Assembly: GCA_946800325.1 (NCBI GenBank)
Contig: OX326959.1
Span: 16,956,862 to 17,020,861 of the forward strand
From: Luzula sylvatica
Lineage: Eukaryota; Streptophyta; Magnoliopsida; Poales; Juncaceae
DNA length: 64,000 nt
Direction of reading: 5' to 3'
Shown: piece by piece, positions 22,991 through 35,599 of the stretch
Numbering within the stretch: the stretch's first letter is position 1
Layout of the letters: every line of letters begins with the position of its first letter
The notes under the pieces: generated by a model
Database searches by the model: none
The model's input: the letters and a program-made list of their open reading frames with translations, nothing else
What the model was told of the DNA's origin: nothing
Position numbers and translations under genes: made by a program

Positions 22991-23354
22991 GCCTAGCCTT
23001 AATATAGACAAATGGGATTATATATGGCGTCACTCAAACACAAAAAAAATATATTTTTTTTAATACGTCAATGGAAAGAATTAATGAGGATTAATTGTAT
23101 TAATTATCAATCAAATTAATACTTAGTTCGATGATTCGATTAAATAGTTTAATCAATCCAATTAAAAAAAATCTAATTAATCTTTCTTGATGGACGCATC
23201 AAATTTTTTTTTTTTTTGTGTTCATGGGAACATAATATATTTAGAAATAATCAATTGAGTAGATTTTATTTTAAGTTCAGATTTGTGCAATTTTTTATGT
23301 CACATCAACATAGTCCTGTACAATTTAAAATTATTTAATCTGATTAGAGTTCAT

Positions 23355-24275
23355 ATTTGTTCAATTGAACGATATGTTGGATATGATTGTGAATTAACCG
23401 TCCAAGCTAATCCGATTAGAGTTCGGGACATAGATATAATGCACACACGGAACTGGGATTGTATGTGATACGATCCATCACCGAAATTCTATAAAGGTTC
23501 AAGAGTCGTATTGGATACGATTTGATATTAATCCTACCTAAATAGCGAGATCCCATTTGTCGGCCATAGTCACTTGTGGGAGGATTGCGAAATATGGATC
23601 TTGAGTGTTATGGACTTGGAGTCATGTATCGGTATGAGAGTTATCGATTCGATAAAAATAACACATTCATATATTCATCATGTAAGCATATAGATTAAGT
23701 ACGCACGGTTAGGAGCTTAATTTTCATCATCCGTTTAGAATTATGTTTTCTAACAACACCAAATATATCGATGAGATCGATATGATAGATGGTTTTTGGG
23801 CTGGAATTACCATAATTAACCTTGATAGTCAAATAATAGTTCTTAGACTTAAAAGAACGTGTTTGACACGGAAAATGATAGATTCGGGGCTCGAGGCTTT
23901 GGCTTTAGAGAAAGCCGGGTTCGATACACTTTAAGAAGGAATCGAACAATATTACGTGCCTTGTGGTGGCATGTATAGACGCAAATTTCTCAAAATTGTT
24001 TTGAGAATTCGAGTGTATATAAAAGTAAAACGCAACGCTCAAGAAATAGTTTCAAGAGCTAAAGCGCGTTGAATGGTTCAATGCGGCTCAAAGAGTAGGT
24101 TAATTTTGAGAAGCCTTGTGGGTCTTTGATTAACACTCATGTATTGATGGTACGAGATTTGATCTTCGTGACCGAATATCATATGCATTCAATAGATGAG
24201 TCGATCCCGGAATTGCATGAGATGCGATGTAAATTTGAATAGGAGATGCTTGGAGCATCCGAGGAATCCAAAGCA
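23355..24275 (+). mobile_element. Fragment of the 39976-48396 LTR-element family
   Basis: About 0.9 kb collinear with the reverse complement of 45955-45000 inside the LTR element at 39976-48396. Shared blocks include cctacctaaatagcgagatc, gtacgcacggttaggagt and ggtacgagatttgatcttcg, at high identity. It includes the small coding remnant that reads MVRD(L/F)IFVTEYHMH in both copies. Both ends are truncated and no LTR is attached. It lies between the two CNL genes. No intact protein. Confidence 0.8.
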
Positions 24276-24379
24276 TTAATCAATCAATTTGTAAATTTTA
24301 TAGTGTAGTGCAATGAATTATTCAACATTTGGCAGGAGAAATATCTATATTCAAGTCGTATCTCAATTTGTAAATTTTA

Positions 24380-24610
24380 TTTTGTTTTAAAGTATAAACC
24401 TTGAGCCAATAACACTTTCTATTTTATTCAACAATTGATGAATTTGAAATAAAAACATTAATCAATCAATTTCTTTTAGTCAACAAAATAGTTTTAAGTA
24501 TTTGTGCTTAAACCACACCAAGTTATAGCCATGATAAGGTACAATTAATTTATTTTAGTGAAATTGATATTAACATTGGCGACTCTGCCAGCAAACTATC
24601 CTTTATTGTT
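24380..24610. repeat. Diverged copy of 22780-23010
   Basis: The stretch aatcaatcaatttcttttagtc... to ttgatattaacattggcgac aligns in order with 22860-22990 (tagtcaacaaa, ccacaccaagt, tattaacat, actctgc(c/t)agca). This indicates an older local duplication of the CNL upstream flank, now about 70-80% similar by eye. Confidence 0.55.
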
Positions 24611-24640
24611 GAGCTAAAATATACTTTTTTCATTAGCGAA

Positions 24641-24694
<54 letters not shown>
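24641..24694. repeat. (AAT)n microsatellite
   Basis: Eighteen consecutive AAT units, uninterrupted. The following 500 bp to 25180 is AT-rich with no gene recognised. Confidence 0.97.
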
Positions 24695-24695
<1 letters not shown>

Positions 24696-25197
24696 TGAGA
24701 GCTTCTATTTAACACCCATTTGATAATTGATAATGATAGTTTAGGTACTAAAATTATTAACAAGTATTAAATACTTTTCTTCCATTGCTTGTAATTGATA
24801 TCATCTCCATTCCATTTGATTTGTAGTCTTAAACACCTATATTTCATCTAGAAACATAAGTGACAAATTACAGTGCAACAACATCAAATTTTTAAATAGA
24901 AATAAAATTCTAGAAATTCTAAATTTGATTGTCACGTGTATTTTTAGGTGCAAATCTAGATAAAAAAAATCTAGGTGCCTATGATTATTGGTAATCTTTT
25001 CTTTTCACTTGCTTTCTATGTTTTCTCGTTTTTTTCCTCTTTCCTTCTCTTTTTCTTTCTCTCCAACTATATATTTTAGTGAATTAGCTATTGAATGAAA
25101 TTTTACTTATTCTAAGATAAAATAAATTCTGATTATCCTTTAAAAATATATTACAGTTTTGTCTCTTTTCTCTCTCAACATAAAAAGACAGAAGAAA

Positions 25198-27251
25198 AGA
25201 GGACGCCGTGGAAAGAAAAGATTTTAGGCCAATAAGCGTGATTAACACGATTGGAAAAATATTTTCCAAGATTTTGGCCGCGAGATTGCAACCGAAGATG
25301 GAATATCTTATCCACCGCGACCAAGCCGCTTTTATTAAAAAAAGGTCCATTGGCGAAGTCTTCCTCTCGGCACGAGAACTACTTAGCGCGGCACACAAAA
25401 GGAAAATTCCGACGATCATGCTAAAAATTGATTTTTGCAAAGGTGGGTGAAAGAGCTACCATGGGACTACATCCAAAACCTCCTAGAGGCTCGCAACTTT
25501 CCGCCAAAATGGTCAAGATGGGTGAAAGAGCTACTAACCTCGGCATCGTCAAAGGTGAAATTAAACAGAAAATTAGGGAAAAAAATTCAAACACAAGCGA
25601 GGAGTAAGGCAAGGAGATCCTTTATCTCCGATGCTTTTCGATTTGGTAGCCGATTCGTTACAAACATTCCTCCAAAAAATTAATCATCTCATGGTATCGC
25701 CGATCAAATTTGCAACAAGGGCCCTTCAATATGCCGATGATACAATCCTCTTTATCGAGGCACATCCAACCAACCTCAAGATACTAACATACACTTTAAA
25801 TCTATTTCAACGGGTTTCGGGACTTGCAATCAATTGGGACAAAACCGCCTTTGTTCCGATAGCCATACCGGAATCCCTAAATGGGACACTCCAAAGACTC
25901 CTAAATTGCGCGAAAACAACCCTACCCATATTATACCTCGGCATGCCTCTAAACACCAAAAAACCGAAAAAAATTGACTACATCCCCCTAATAAGGAAAA
26001 TACAATCCCGATTATCGGGATGGAAAGAAAAATGCCTCTCCTTGGGAGGACGGTTAGTGCTTGCGAAATCGGTCTTAAATGCGGTACCGACGTATTTCAT
26101 GCAATGCTTCCGCCTACCAAAATGGTTGATAAAGAAAATAAATAAAATAACAAGGAAATTTCTTTGGAAAGGCGATAAGGAATGTTTAGGGGGTCATTGC
26201 CTAATTAATTGGAAAAAGGTTTGCCTACCAAAAGAAAACGGAGGATTAGGGATGTTAGATATCGAAACACACAACACATCACTATTACTAAAGTGGCTTT
26301 GGAAAATATGCCAAAATAGTGAGGGTATGTGGGCGACCACCATCAAAAATATTTACGGAATCGAACATGCATCCCAATTGGAAAATGTGGCGAGTAAGCA
26401 CTCATCCTACTTCGTCAAAGACCTACGCGCACTTCTCTCACAATTTCGCATAGCTTACGATTTCGACACGACAACGAACCAACACGCTTGGATGGGCAAA
26501 CCGGATTCCTTCTCCACGGCCGCTACATACAAACTCCTAATAAATCCGGGAATAAAATGTGAGTGGAACACCACCTTATGGAAAACAAAAGTGTCCGCGA
26601 AAACAAAAATGTTTGCATGGTTAGCGCTCAACGAAAGAATTTTAACGGGAGATGTTTTGCGAAAAAGGAATTGGCCGCACGAGACAACGTGCAAAAATTG
26701 CAACAACAACGTTGAAGAATCGGCGACCCACTTACTCATTAATTGCTCGTATGCACAAAGGGTTTGGAGGGGGCTTCAACGCATCATAGGAGTATCCTTC
26801 GACATTCGCGACACCTTACCGAAATTTTGGCTAGACAACCGACGGAAATACTCCAAGGAAAAAAAAGATGAAATCGACACCTACTTCGTGGCCACACTTT
26901 GGACCATTTGGAAAGAGCGAAACGAACGGATCTTTAATCAAAAGAACTCTCCGTCATCCTCCACGATAGCGAAAGTCACCTACGAGGCAAAGGCATGGAA
27001 ACTTCATAGCTAATCGGGATCCAATCTTCGCTCGCCGCTCCTAGCTTCTCTTCTCTTCTTCTTCTCAAACCTCGTTAAATCTCCTTATTTGTAGGGCGTG
27101 TCCTTAATAGATACATGTTCCTAATAAAGGATTTAGCATAGACCTTTATTTTGTCTTTACTTTTTACATTACCGTGTAAAATTAAAACGTTGTATTAAAC
27201 TTGCTTTAATATATCGAAAAGAAGCCGCGCTTCTTAATTTTTCAAAAAAAA
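25198..27251 (+). mobile_element. 5'-truncated L1-type LINE with 16-bp TSD
   Basis: Starts abruptly inside the reverse transcriptase and ends in poly(A). It is flanked by perfect copies of AAAAAGACAGAAGAAA at 25182-25197 and 27252-27267. The 3' UTR ends in ctttaatatatcgaaaagaagccgcgcttcttaattttt, a tail distinct from the 1-3844 LINE but shared with the insert at 16050-16947. 5' truncation and a TSD of this length are typical of target-primed reverse transcription. Confidence 0.94.
25208..27013 (+). pseudogene. LINE reverse transcriptase C-terminal part, broken
   Basis: Begins at the DFRPISVIN block of the RT palm. It is open to about 25450, then shifts frame where a 15-bp word (gggtgaaagagctac) occurs at 25443 and again at 25519. 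A second shift near 25615 restores the frame used to 27013. The (R)QGDPLSPMLFDL block at 25610-25640 and the YADDTILF active site at 25732-25755 are present. The C-terminal zf-RVT domain (WKTKVSAKTKMFAWLALNERILTGD, then C-x2-C at about 26692) is complete and the frame ends at TAG 27011-27013. It is non-functional because the N-terminal half is missing and there are two frameshifts. Confidence 0.9.
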
Positions 27252-27267
27252 AAAAAGACAGAAGAAA

Positions 27268-28410
27268 TGCAAATAATTTCTAGATTGTAGTTAACAAAAA
27301 GTATACGTAATTAACTCATTAACTATCAAATAGTAATTACTCCAAATAATATATTTTGATAAAAAAAATGCACAAAATTTTCAAATGTGAAATATATATT
27401 TTTTATTGAAAGAAAAGATAGAGATTGTCCCCTTATATTTCCATTGCTTGAAGACTGTTACAATCATCATATGTATATTAAAGTATTACTCTTCTAGGCT
27501 ACGATTTAATATCTATTCCAATTCCAAAGCAACTTAAACTAAAATTAATACAGTTGGAATTATTATCTAAATTATCCCACTTTATGTTTTGTTCATTTTA
27601 TATATGTAACCAGTTATTAACCAGATATCCCGCGTGATGAACACATGCTTGTAATTAAGGTCGTTCATCTCTCAAGATCGAATTGTTTCTTGCCAACCAT
27701 GCGGCTTATCCCCCCCAACTACAAGCATCCCATCTCCTCCATTCTTCGTTGTTCATCAATTATCGTTGTATGTACTATTGTATGTATTTGAGATTACTTA
27801 GTTAAGATGATGAACTTGGATCAGGTTCACGAATGTTTCTTTTATGAATTTTGTTTTATTAGTATTTTGAAAATAATGTTTATTTTCAGGTATTTGATAC
27901 TAAATAGCATACAAGAATTTTGCAACGTGATCTTCAAGAATAACAAAAAATATAGTAAAATGGCTAGCTAGGTAATTCTCTCTATATATACTTTTTTTTT
28001 TCTTACTTTTTATGTTTCCTTAAGACAATAGCATATATTTGACAGATGCATTAACTGGTATAATTAATAATAAACAAGAATGAAAAATCAGAATGTATTC
28101 AATAAGTACAATTGTTTACTAGTAGCGTGTCAATTGAATTAATGTTGAAACCATTTATTTCTTACATATATAGTTCTTGCATCCAATAAACAAAATATAT
28201 AGCTCAATACATTCAATTAATACATTTAACAAACTTGTTTTCAACACGCATGAATTTAAATCAACACAACAACAAATGCATTATACAATAAAGCAAAAAA
28301 TCAAATACAATACACAATAAAATCCTAGAATTGGAACATAAAAATAATCAAAACAACATTTGTATTAAAACAAACTGAACATGTGGAAATTGAATTAAAT
28401 TTTAAGCAGG
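27268..28410. other. Intergenic, downstream flank of CNL copy 2
   Basis: AT-rich. From about 27840 it matches 15680 onwards (downstream flank of copy 1) and continues to the stop codon of copy 2. It represents the empty site for the retro-insert found at 16050-16947. No gene seen. Confidence 0.65.
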
Positions 28411-31400
28411 TTACCAGTCGTATTCGGTGATGATGATTGAAGGGATATGCTTGATTTTGTGTTGGTCTTGGTTTTCCGCCCTCCAATAGATTGCTTTTGG
28501 CATATCACTCAGCTGAATGACCTTGAGAGTGAGTACATGTTGTAGATCTGGAAGCATTTGCAACCCATAGCACCGATGTATTTTGAGATTACTAAGCATG
28601 GGTATGCCCCCCTCCTCTATCTTCAATTCCTCTAACTCTAGTAAATTTGAAATTTTCAAATTTTGTAGTTGAGGAAACCCTCCCATGGAAATAACCATTT
28701 GTTTTCTTATATAATATTCGCCCTTTAATACAAGTACTTTAAGCCGTTGCAGTTTCTCAAGTATTGGCATTAGGTCTTGATCGATATAAGAACAATCTAG
28801 TACAAGTTCGCTGAGACGTGGGGGAAACATATCAGTATTTATTCTCATGCCCTCATGTTGCCACTTCCCAATTAACCACAAGGTTTCCAAATTCTTATAC
28901 CATGGGAATGCCCTCGTGTCAAAAATTTCTAATGGGATTTTTTGCTCAGTTATTATGGTAAGGGATATGAGGCAATTAAAGTTGGTAATGAAATTAACAA
29001 TTGATTCCCAAGAATTATTTTCATTTTCAATATCTAAATTTCGGAGGCTGGACATATTCCCAAGAATCGGTTTTATTTCAGCAGATTTCCGTATACGGAG
29101 ACGTTTAAGAGTTATGAGATATGGTAGGTCAGGTGGTGCTAACCCTTGTCCGGGAGCTTGGAGGTTTATCGAGTCATCTGTAACTGATTCTATTTCTATG
29201 TAGTCACATGATACATGCCTTAGAGACTTGATACCCGAGAAAGACGAAAGCTTGACTGTAAGACCTCCACAACATTGAACGCATAATGTTTGGAGATTGT
29301 GCAAATGATCAACACACAAAATAAAATCATCAAAAGTACAATCTGTAAAAACCAAGCATCTCAGATGGAGCAACCCCTTTAGGTTGTCGTTTATATCCGG
29401 TTTTGGATCTTCCCGGGAACCATAATGTTCAACCAACAAAACTTTCAACAACTTAAATTGAGAATCAAAGGGTAGTACCTTCCCAAAGAAGATTAAAGTG
29501 CGGAGATTTGGTTTTGCGTATGCGGTCAGATTATTTTCTTCAAAGGAAGCATTTTCCCAACTAGGCTCTTGCAATTGGAATGTTGCACGACGTGTATCAC
29601 CGATTATACCTTGGAAATCGGTTTGCTTGGAGAATACTTTTAAAAAGTTGGTTTGCTTGGCTTCATCAATAGCTAAATCAAGCAAGAGATCGTGTACGTG
29701 TACGCTGAATTCATAGATGTAATCATCAAATATTGATGTCTTTGAAACTCGAATCATACACCTGCAAAAAGTGTAAAATCTGACAAATTACAAACCAAAT
29801 AATAAAGGTACACATATTCATTCTAATTAGCTGCTAGTGTTGGCTTTTTTGTTACATACAAGATGATATTTGACAGGGTCAATTCCGACTATTTCCAACG
29901 TGTACTCCCAATTACATACCAAAATGTCCAACTCTAAACTGTAACTATGTATACTATTCCATATGAGTCAGATTGTTCATTTGCACCATGGTTCTTAGAC
30001 TCGGCCGAGTAAAAAAAAACTCGGCCGAGTTGACTCGGACTCGGCCGGACCCGACCCGAGTTTCACCCGGATAAATCGGACTCGGCCGATTCGGTCTGAA
30101 AAGTGAAAAAAAATCGAGAAAAATCGACTAAAAACCTGGCCGAGTTGAGAAAAAATCGACTGAAGTAGAGAAAATCGACTAAAAATCTGCCCGAGTTGAA
30201 AGAAAATCGACTAAAAATCGCCTAAAATCGACTGAAAAGTGAGAAAACACCATGGCTCCATGGGCAGCCATGGTTGTGTGCATGGTTCTGAATATCGGAC
30301 TCGGACTCGGTCGGCCTCCGAGACTCGGGACTCAGTCGACTCGGACAAGACTCGGGCGAGTCAAAAAAAAAAAATCGGACGGTTAATAAAAAAAATCGGA
30401 AAAAATAGAAAAAAAAATAATTTTTTAAAAAAATATATATATAAACATTCATAAACATGATACACACTAATTGAACTAAAAAAAAAATACATTATATGAC
30501 CTATAAAAAAATTAAATACTTGAATTAAAAAATAAGGCAATTGAAAAAATATGACATAATATGTTGGTTTGTATCTCAAGATTATAAATAATTTAGATAA
30601 TTTTAGTATTTAATTAATTACCTCTATGTCGGTTTGTATCTCAAGATTATAAAAAATAAAGCAATTGAAAAAATATACCGAGTCTTCTCGGCCATAATAT
30701 GACATGATACTGTACATTTTTTTTTTCAAAGAGTCATTAAAATAGTGTGCATGTTTTTTCGAATAGGTACAAGTCTACAAAGTTAGAGAAGAGTGCAAAG
30801 AAATGTGAACATAGAGTAATAATATACAAATATTACAAATGAGTGCAACTCTTTGTAATTTTTTCGAAGTTAAAAAAATGAGAATAACAAATAGAAACAT
30901 ACATCATAATATTCATAGATTCATATAGTGTATTCTTAAAAAAAAAAAAAAAAAAAAAAAATTCGTATACTCGGATCCGATTTTATCGGCCCAAAATCGG
31001 CTCGGTGGCCACCGAGTCCGAGAATATCGGCCGAGTTTTTTTTATCTCGGCCGATATCGGCCGAGTTTTTTTTATCTCGGCCGATATTACGAACCATGGT
31101 TGTGTGCTTGAAAAGTGAGGAAAACCTAACTGGGAGAGAGAGAGAGAGGGAGCGTGGGGTAAAGTAAAAGGGAATTTTATTATGTGTCCCTAAAAAAACT
31201 CAAAATAACAAATTTATCCCTCTAATATAAAAAATTACATATTTACTTTTTAAATCGAATAATGTCATTTTTACACCTCCAAAATTAGTATTTTGAATGT
31301 TTTAAATTTTAATTGGTTATCAATCTTCGTAATCTTGTTGTAAATTGTAATCGAGTCAGGAAATTATTTGAACAAGTTTGTTAAATTCTAATAAGTTTAA

Positions 31401-34259
31401 AATAAATTAAGCTAAGAAGGAATAAATATGTAATTAAAAAAATTGTCTTTATTTTACTCCTAAATTTATGAAAATCGAATAAAAGAAACTAAAAGTTTTA
31501 AGGGTAGGCTTACAATTTACAAATATACATACATACCATCCAGATTCGAATAATATTTTGCATATGAGATGTGATTTTTTTTTTTTTTTTTAAAGATTGT
31601 TATATTAAAATGGATTGTAGTTGTATAAAAATTGTTTTTATTTTACACATCTTTCAATTTCATTTTTACAGTGCATAAAGATTTTACAGTACATACTTTA
31701 TTTCAGCCATACTAGCCATACTAGACATACTTCACTTTATAGTATAAAAATTTGGGTTTTATTAGTTGAATTTGTGTGTATCATGTTTATGAATGGTTAT
31801 CTATTTTTAAAATTATTTTTTTTATTTTTTTTCTATTTTTTCCGATTTTTTTACTAATCGTCCGAGTTTTTTTTTTTACTCGTCCGAGTCTTGTCCGAGT
31901 CGTCCGAGTTCCGAGTCTCCGGAGCCAACCGAGTCCGAGTCCGAGTTTCAGAACCATGATTTGCACTTACAGTATGAAATTGTTTGGAAAGTAGATGGAT
32001 ATTATTTATTTATTTTTGAAGAAAATAGAGTGGATTCTCATGCTCCACTTCTATTTATTTGATTAAAAATCGTTTTTACAGCCTCTACTAGGGTTAATAA
32101 AACCCATATTAGTCTCTATTCGAATATTTCCTTTACATTTTTAGCACCTCTAACAAAACCCAAAAAATAGACTGAACAACCAGATTTTGAAATAATGAGA
32201 ATAAGAAAATTACCAATCCAGCAATCATCATTTATTTTCCCGGATTTTAGAAGACTTAATCCATATTTGCAGAACAAGATGAAACAAGATAAAACAAGCA
32301 TATTTTGAACAAGATGAAACTGTAACTAATTATCTGCTAGTTTGTGCACGCTTGATATTAGAAATGGGTTAACATAGAATGAAATAGTACCTTTGAGCAA
32401 GTTCCTCGAGGTACTCCTCAGCTGTGTCTTCCATTGTTTTGTTTCCTTCATTTGATATGAACCCCTCGGCTATCCACATCATCATCAACAATCTAGCATC
32501 GATTGTATAATCCTCGGGAAAAGATGCAAGATAGATAAAGCAAGGTTTTAGTGGAAGTGGAAGATCCTCGTAACTGGTGGCTATAATTTCTGAACACTGG
32601 TTTCCTTCACTTTGCCAATTCATATTATTTAACAATTTATTACAAGCATTGTAGTTTGGAAGTTTTGTTGATAAGAGACCTCCTACAACTACCAATGCTA
32701 GAGGCAGCCCACCGCAAGGTTTTAGAAATTTGTTGGCTAGTTCATACAGATCAGGAGGATAGGATTCACTGACATTTTCTTTTGTAAAAGCCTTTTCGAG
32801 TAAGAGTTCTAGACTCTCCTCATTATTCATGAAGCGAAGTTCATGTACATCTTTGGGGTCTGCCATTTTAGCAATGTTTACGAACCTAGTGGTGATCAAA
32901 ACTCGACTTCCGTTTTTAATATCCGGGAAGGTCAGTTGGAATAGATTATTCCATACACCATCCTTCCAAATGTCGTCTAAGACAACTAAATATCTTTTGT
33001 CGCTTAGTGTTTTGTGAATCTCGCCAATGAAATATTCTTCACTCCGATCCGTCTGGCATAGGTTCTCCTTTCCAAGCTCTCTTAATACATCTTTCAAGAG
33101 TTGAATTGGTTTAACCTCTTGTGAGATTGTCAACCATATGCGAATATCGAAGCGATTTTTTACATCCGCACTGCAAAGTAAATCAAGAGTTAAAAAACAT
33201 ATTTTTTTGAAAGAAACTTAACCCACGAATTTTGGATATATTTGATTTCATATTTTTGTTGATAATACCAACGAATCTCGAGCACAAGACGTATGATATC
33301 TTGCAATACATTAGATTCAAACACCAACAATCAAATTAAGGGGTTTTGACTTTTGATCCCCAATGTTCAATATTTGTGTTTTATAGTTTGTAATATTTTT
33401 TTCTTCTTAAAAATTAGGGAGTGCAAAGGTACACTTAAAATTTAGACCAATTACACTTCACTCTATTATCATCTAACTTATATCAAAATAATGTTAACTA
33501 TGTAAGGAATAATATGTTACACAAACCTGTTGTACACTTTTTTAGCGAGAGTAGTTTTTCCAAGACCACCTTGACCCACGATCGACAGTACACGGCGTTT
33601 TAGAACTTTCTGATCAAGCAAGTGCTCAATAATTTCCTTCTTCTCGACATCAAACCCGATAATATCTTCATCTATGTTAGGCACCACAGGTTTTCGCTTA
33701 AAAACATTGTCCATCTCTCCACTGCTCTTCTCCATGTCTCTGTTGATTCCATACCTTGTCGTACTATCATAGATCTCACTGATCCTTGCCTGCAATACAA
33801 GAAATTAGTTAGCTGGATTAGATAAAATCAGAATTTTGATCCTCTAATTTTTTGTGAAATAATAATGATAAAATTGGAAATGAATATAAGCCATGCCTGA
33901 ATCTTTATTATCTCATCTCCAAGATTGTGCATAAGAATTGCCGTTTGGGGTTTTTTGCCTAGCCTCTTAAATTTGTTGATCAGACCAGGTTTCTTAGCAT
34001 GGATTTGTTGAACCTCTATAAGGAAGATGTCAATGACATCTTCAATCCAATAGGACACGTCCCTAACCTCCTTAACCCAGTTTTGAACACTATGATTACT
34101 CTTGCGTTTCGAGTCAGCGTCCTTTAAAAAACACTGAATACGAACCAACTCGCGCTTCATGACTTCAACCTGATCCTTGACCCCGTAAAAAAATATTGCT
34201 TCTTGAATCACAACATCTGCGAGCTTTTGCAACACGGAGAAAACAACAACCTCGGCCAT
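28411..34259 (-). CDS. CC-NB-LRR immune receptor, copy 2 (918 aa)
   Basis: Four exons: 34259-33897, 33789-33527, 33170-32391 and 29761-28411. Exons 1-3 are the same lengths as in copy 1 (363, 263, 780 nt) and the phases join to 918 aa. It has the Rx-type coiled coil, P-loop GQGGLGKTT, kinase-2 VVLDDIW, GSRVLITTR, GLPLAL and CFIYLASFPED. The MHD region reads FSVHVHDLLLDLAI where copy 1 has FSVHDLLLDLAI, a tandem two-residue insertion just before the Asp. By eye, exon 2 differs at 2 of 87 residues and exon 1 at 8 of 121, while the LRR exon is much more diverged and 18 codons longer. Intron 3 (29762-32390) is 2.6 kb because of nested hAT-like elements and a LINE tail. The GC-type donor of intron 1 is conserved. 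No premature stop; probably functional or recently so. Confidence 0.92.
29987..31958. mobile_element. hAT-like non-autonomous element, outer
   Basis: Starts CATGGTTCTTAG and ends CAGAACCATG, with 8-bp TSDs ATTTGCAC at 29979-29986 and 31959-31966. An 8-bp TSD points to the hAT superfamily. The equivalent intron of CNL copy 1 (about 19915-19935, ttcatttgcagtatgaaatt) is the empty site. Subterminal DNA is filled with ctcggccgag/cgagtccgag words. The right ~210 bp (31740-31958) is an inverted match to the left end of the nested element at 30281. No transposase. Confidence 0.88.
30281..31098. mobile_element. hAT-like element of the same family, nested
   Basis: 818 bp from CATGGTTCTGAA to TTACGAACCATG, flanked by perfect 8-bp TSDs GTTGTGTG at 30273-30280 and 31099-31106. 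It is inserted inside the element 29987-31958 and shares its terminal CATGGTTC and the cggactcgg/tcggccgag subterminal words, so it is a second member of one family. It carries A-rich and T-rich tracts and no coding capacity. Confidence 0.87.
32003..32330 (-). mobile_element. LINE 3'-end fragment in CNL copy 2 intron 3
   Basis: On the minus strand the block ends with aatagaagtggagcatgagaatccactctattttcttcaaaa, the same tail layout as the LINE at 1-3844, next to an A/T-rich low-complexity remnant (32003-32020). It is absent from intron 3 of copy 1. The 5' limit near 32330 is estimated, and the TSD was not resolved. Confidence 0.65.
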
Positions 34260-35599
34260 CTTACTCCAATTTGGTGGTTCTAGTTTTTTTTTAGCTTTCT
34301 TATTATTGTATGAGAGTAAGTTGTTTGTATTTGAGCAGTTGTAAAGCTAGTGGTAACGAATAGGTTAATATGTATAGAGAGAGAGAGCCAAGTAAGTGGT
34401 GAAGCTCGTGGTAACAGAGACTAATATTCTAATCCACTTTTTTTTCAAATAGTGATTTATTTTCTGATAAGTATAACATGCTCCTCAAATTTTCCCCAAT
34501 ATTTTTTATATCATCAATTAACAATTAATTAACATAATAATTAACAAAAAATCTAATCAATTAATATTTAATATATATTGATTAAGAATTACTAATTCAT
34601 ATATATTTTAATTATATATAAATTAATTGTTAATAGAGTGTATTTATAATGATTATTTTGTTAATTAATTGTTATTTGGTGATACAGAAAATGTTGAACA
34701 AAATATTATATGATCTCATAATTGGAGGTGTTCTACTGTGCCCCCATATTTCACCACAACTTTCATGATGCCATCATCAATTGAAAGTTAGGTGAAATCT
34801 GCCCCCCATCCTCCAATTAAACTCTCCTTGAATTAATTTATAATTAATTAGCTTCTAATTAAAATAATGAATGATCTAATGAATTAAATTTCAATTAAAA
34901 TTATCAAATTTTGGGTTAAAAATTAATTGGACAGTTCTTTGGGTGCAAAAATTGAGGGCATGAAGCGGTAAGCATGACAAAGTGATGTCATGTTTACTCC
35001 ATCACGAAAGTTGTGATGAATTTGGAGGGAGAAGTATAATTTTTCTTATTTTATTTTATGTCCAGTTAGGCGTGACAAGTGATCGTTGCACCCATTCTGC
35101 AATTAATATAGAAGTCATATATGATGTCTCTCAAATTTCCACCGACATTTTCTACATCATCGAATTAACAATTAAATAACAAGATAATTAACAAAAAATA
35201 TATTTTATTAATGATTGATTAATATATAATTAAAATAGATGTATTAACAATTCCTAATTAATATTAATTAATTATTAATGAAGTGCATTTTTGTTAATTA
35301 CCATGTTGATTAATTGTTAATTGGTGATATAAAAATGTTGGGAAAAATTTGAGGGACACGATATAATTATCCATTAATATACATGTATTCAAGTCAGACT
35401 TTGGATCAATTATTTGGCAATTAATCTATTGTTAGATCATTGAATACATGATTATCGCCAAATAATAAAACATTATAAGCACGATTAAGAGAAAGTCCAA
35501 AGTCCTGGAAAAACCAAATGTTTTTTTTTATAGAAATCATGCAACCATCGATATAGCTGGCTTGATAGCAATTGCAATGATAAAAATAATAAAAAGAAA
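34260..35599. other. 5' flank of CNL copy 2
   Basis: Promoter-side sequence partly matching 22160-22640. It contains several AT-rich palindromic stretches built from ttaattaatt words (34500-34700 and 35150-35340), which resemble each other (attaacaaaaaat, ttgttaattaattgtta, ggtgatacagaaaatgttg). These are likely two related AT-rich repeats. No gene seen. Confidence 0.55.
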
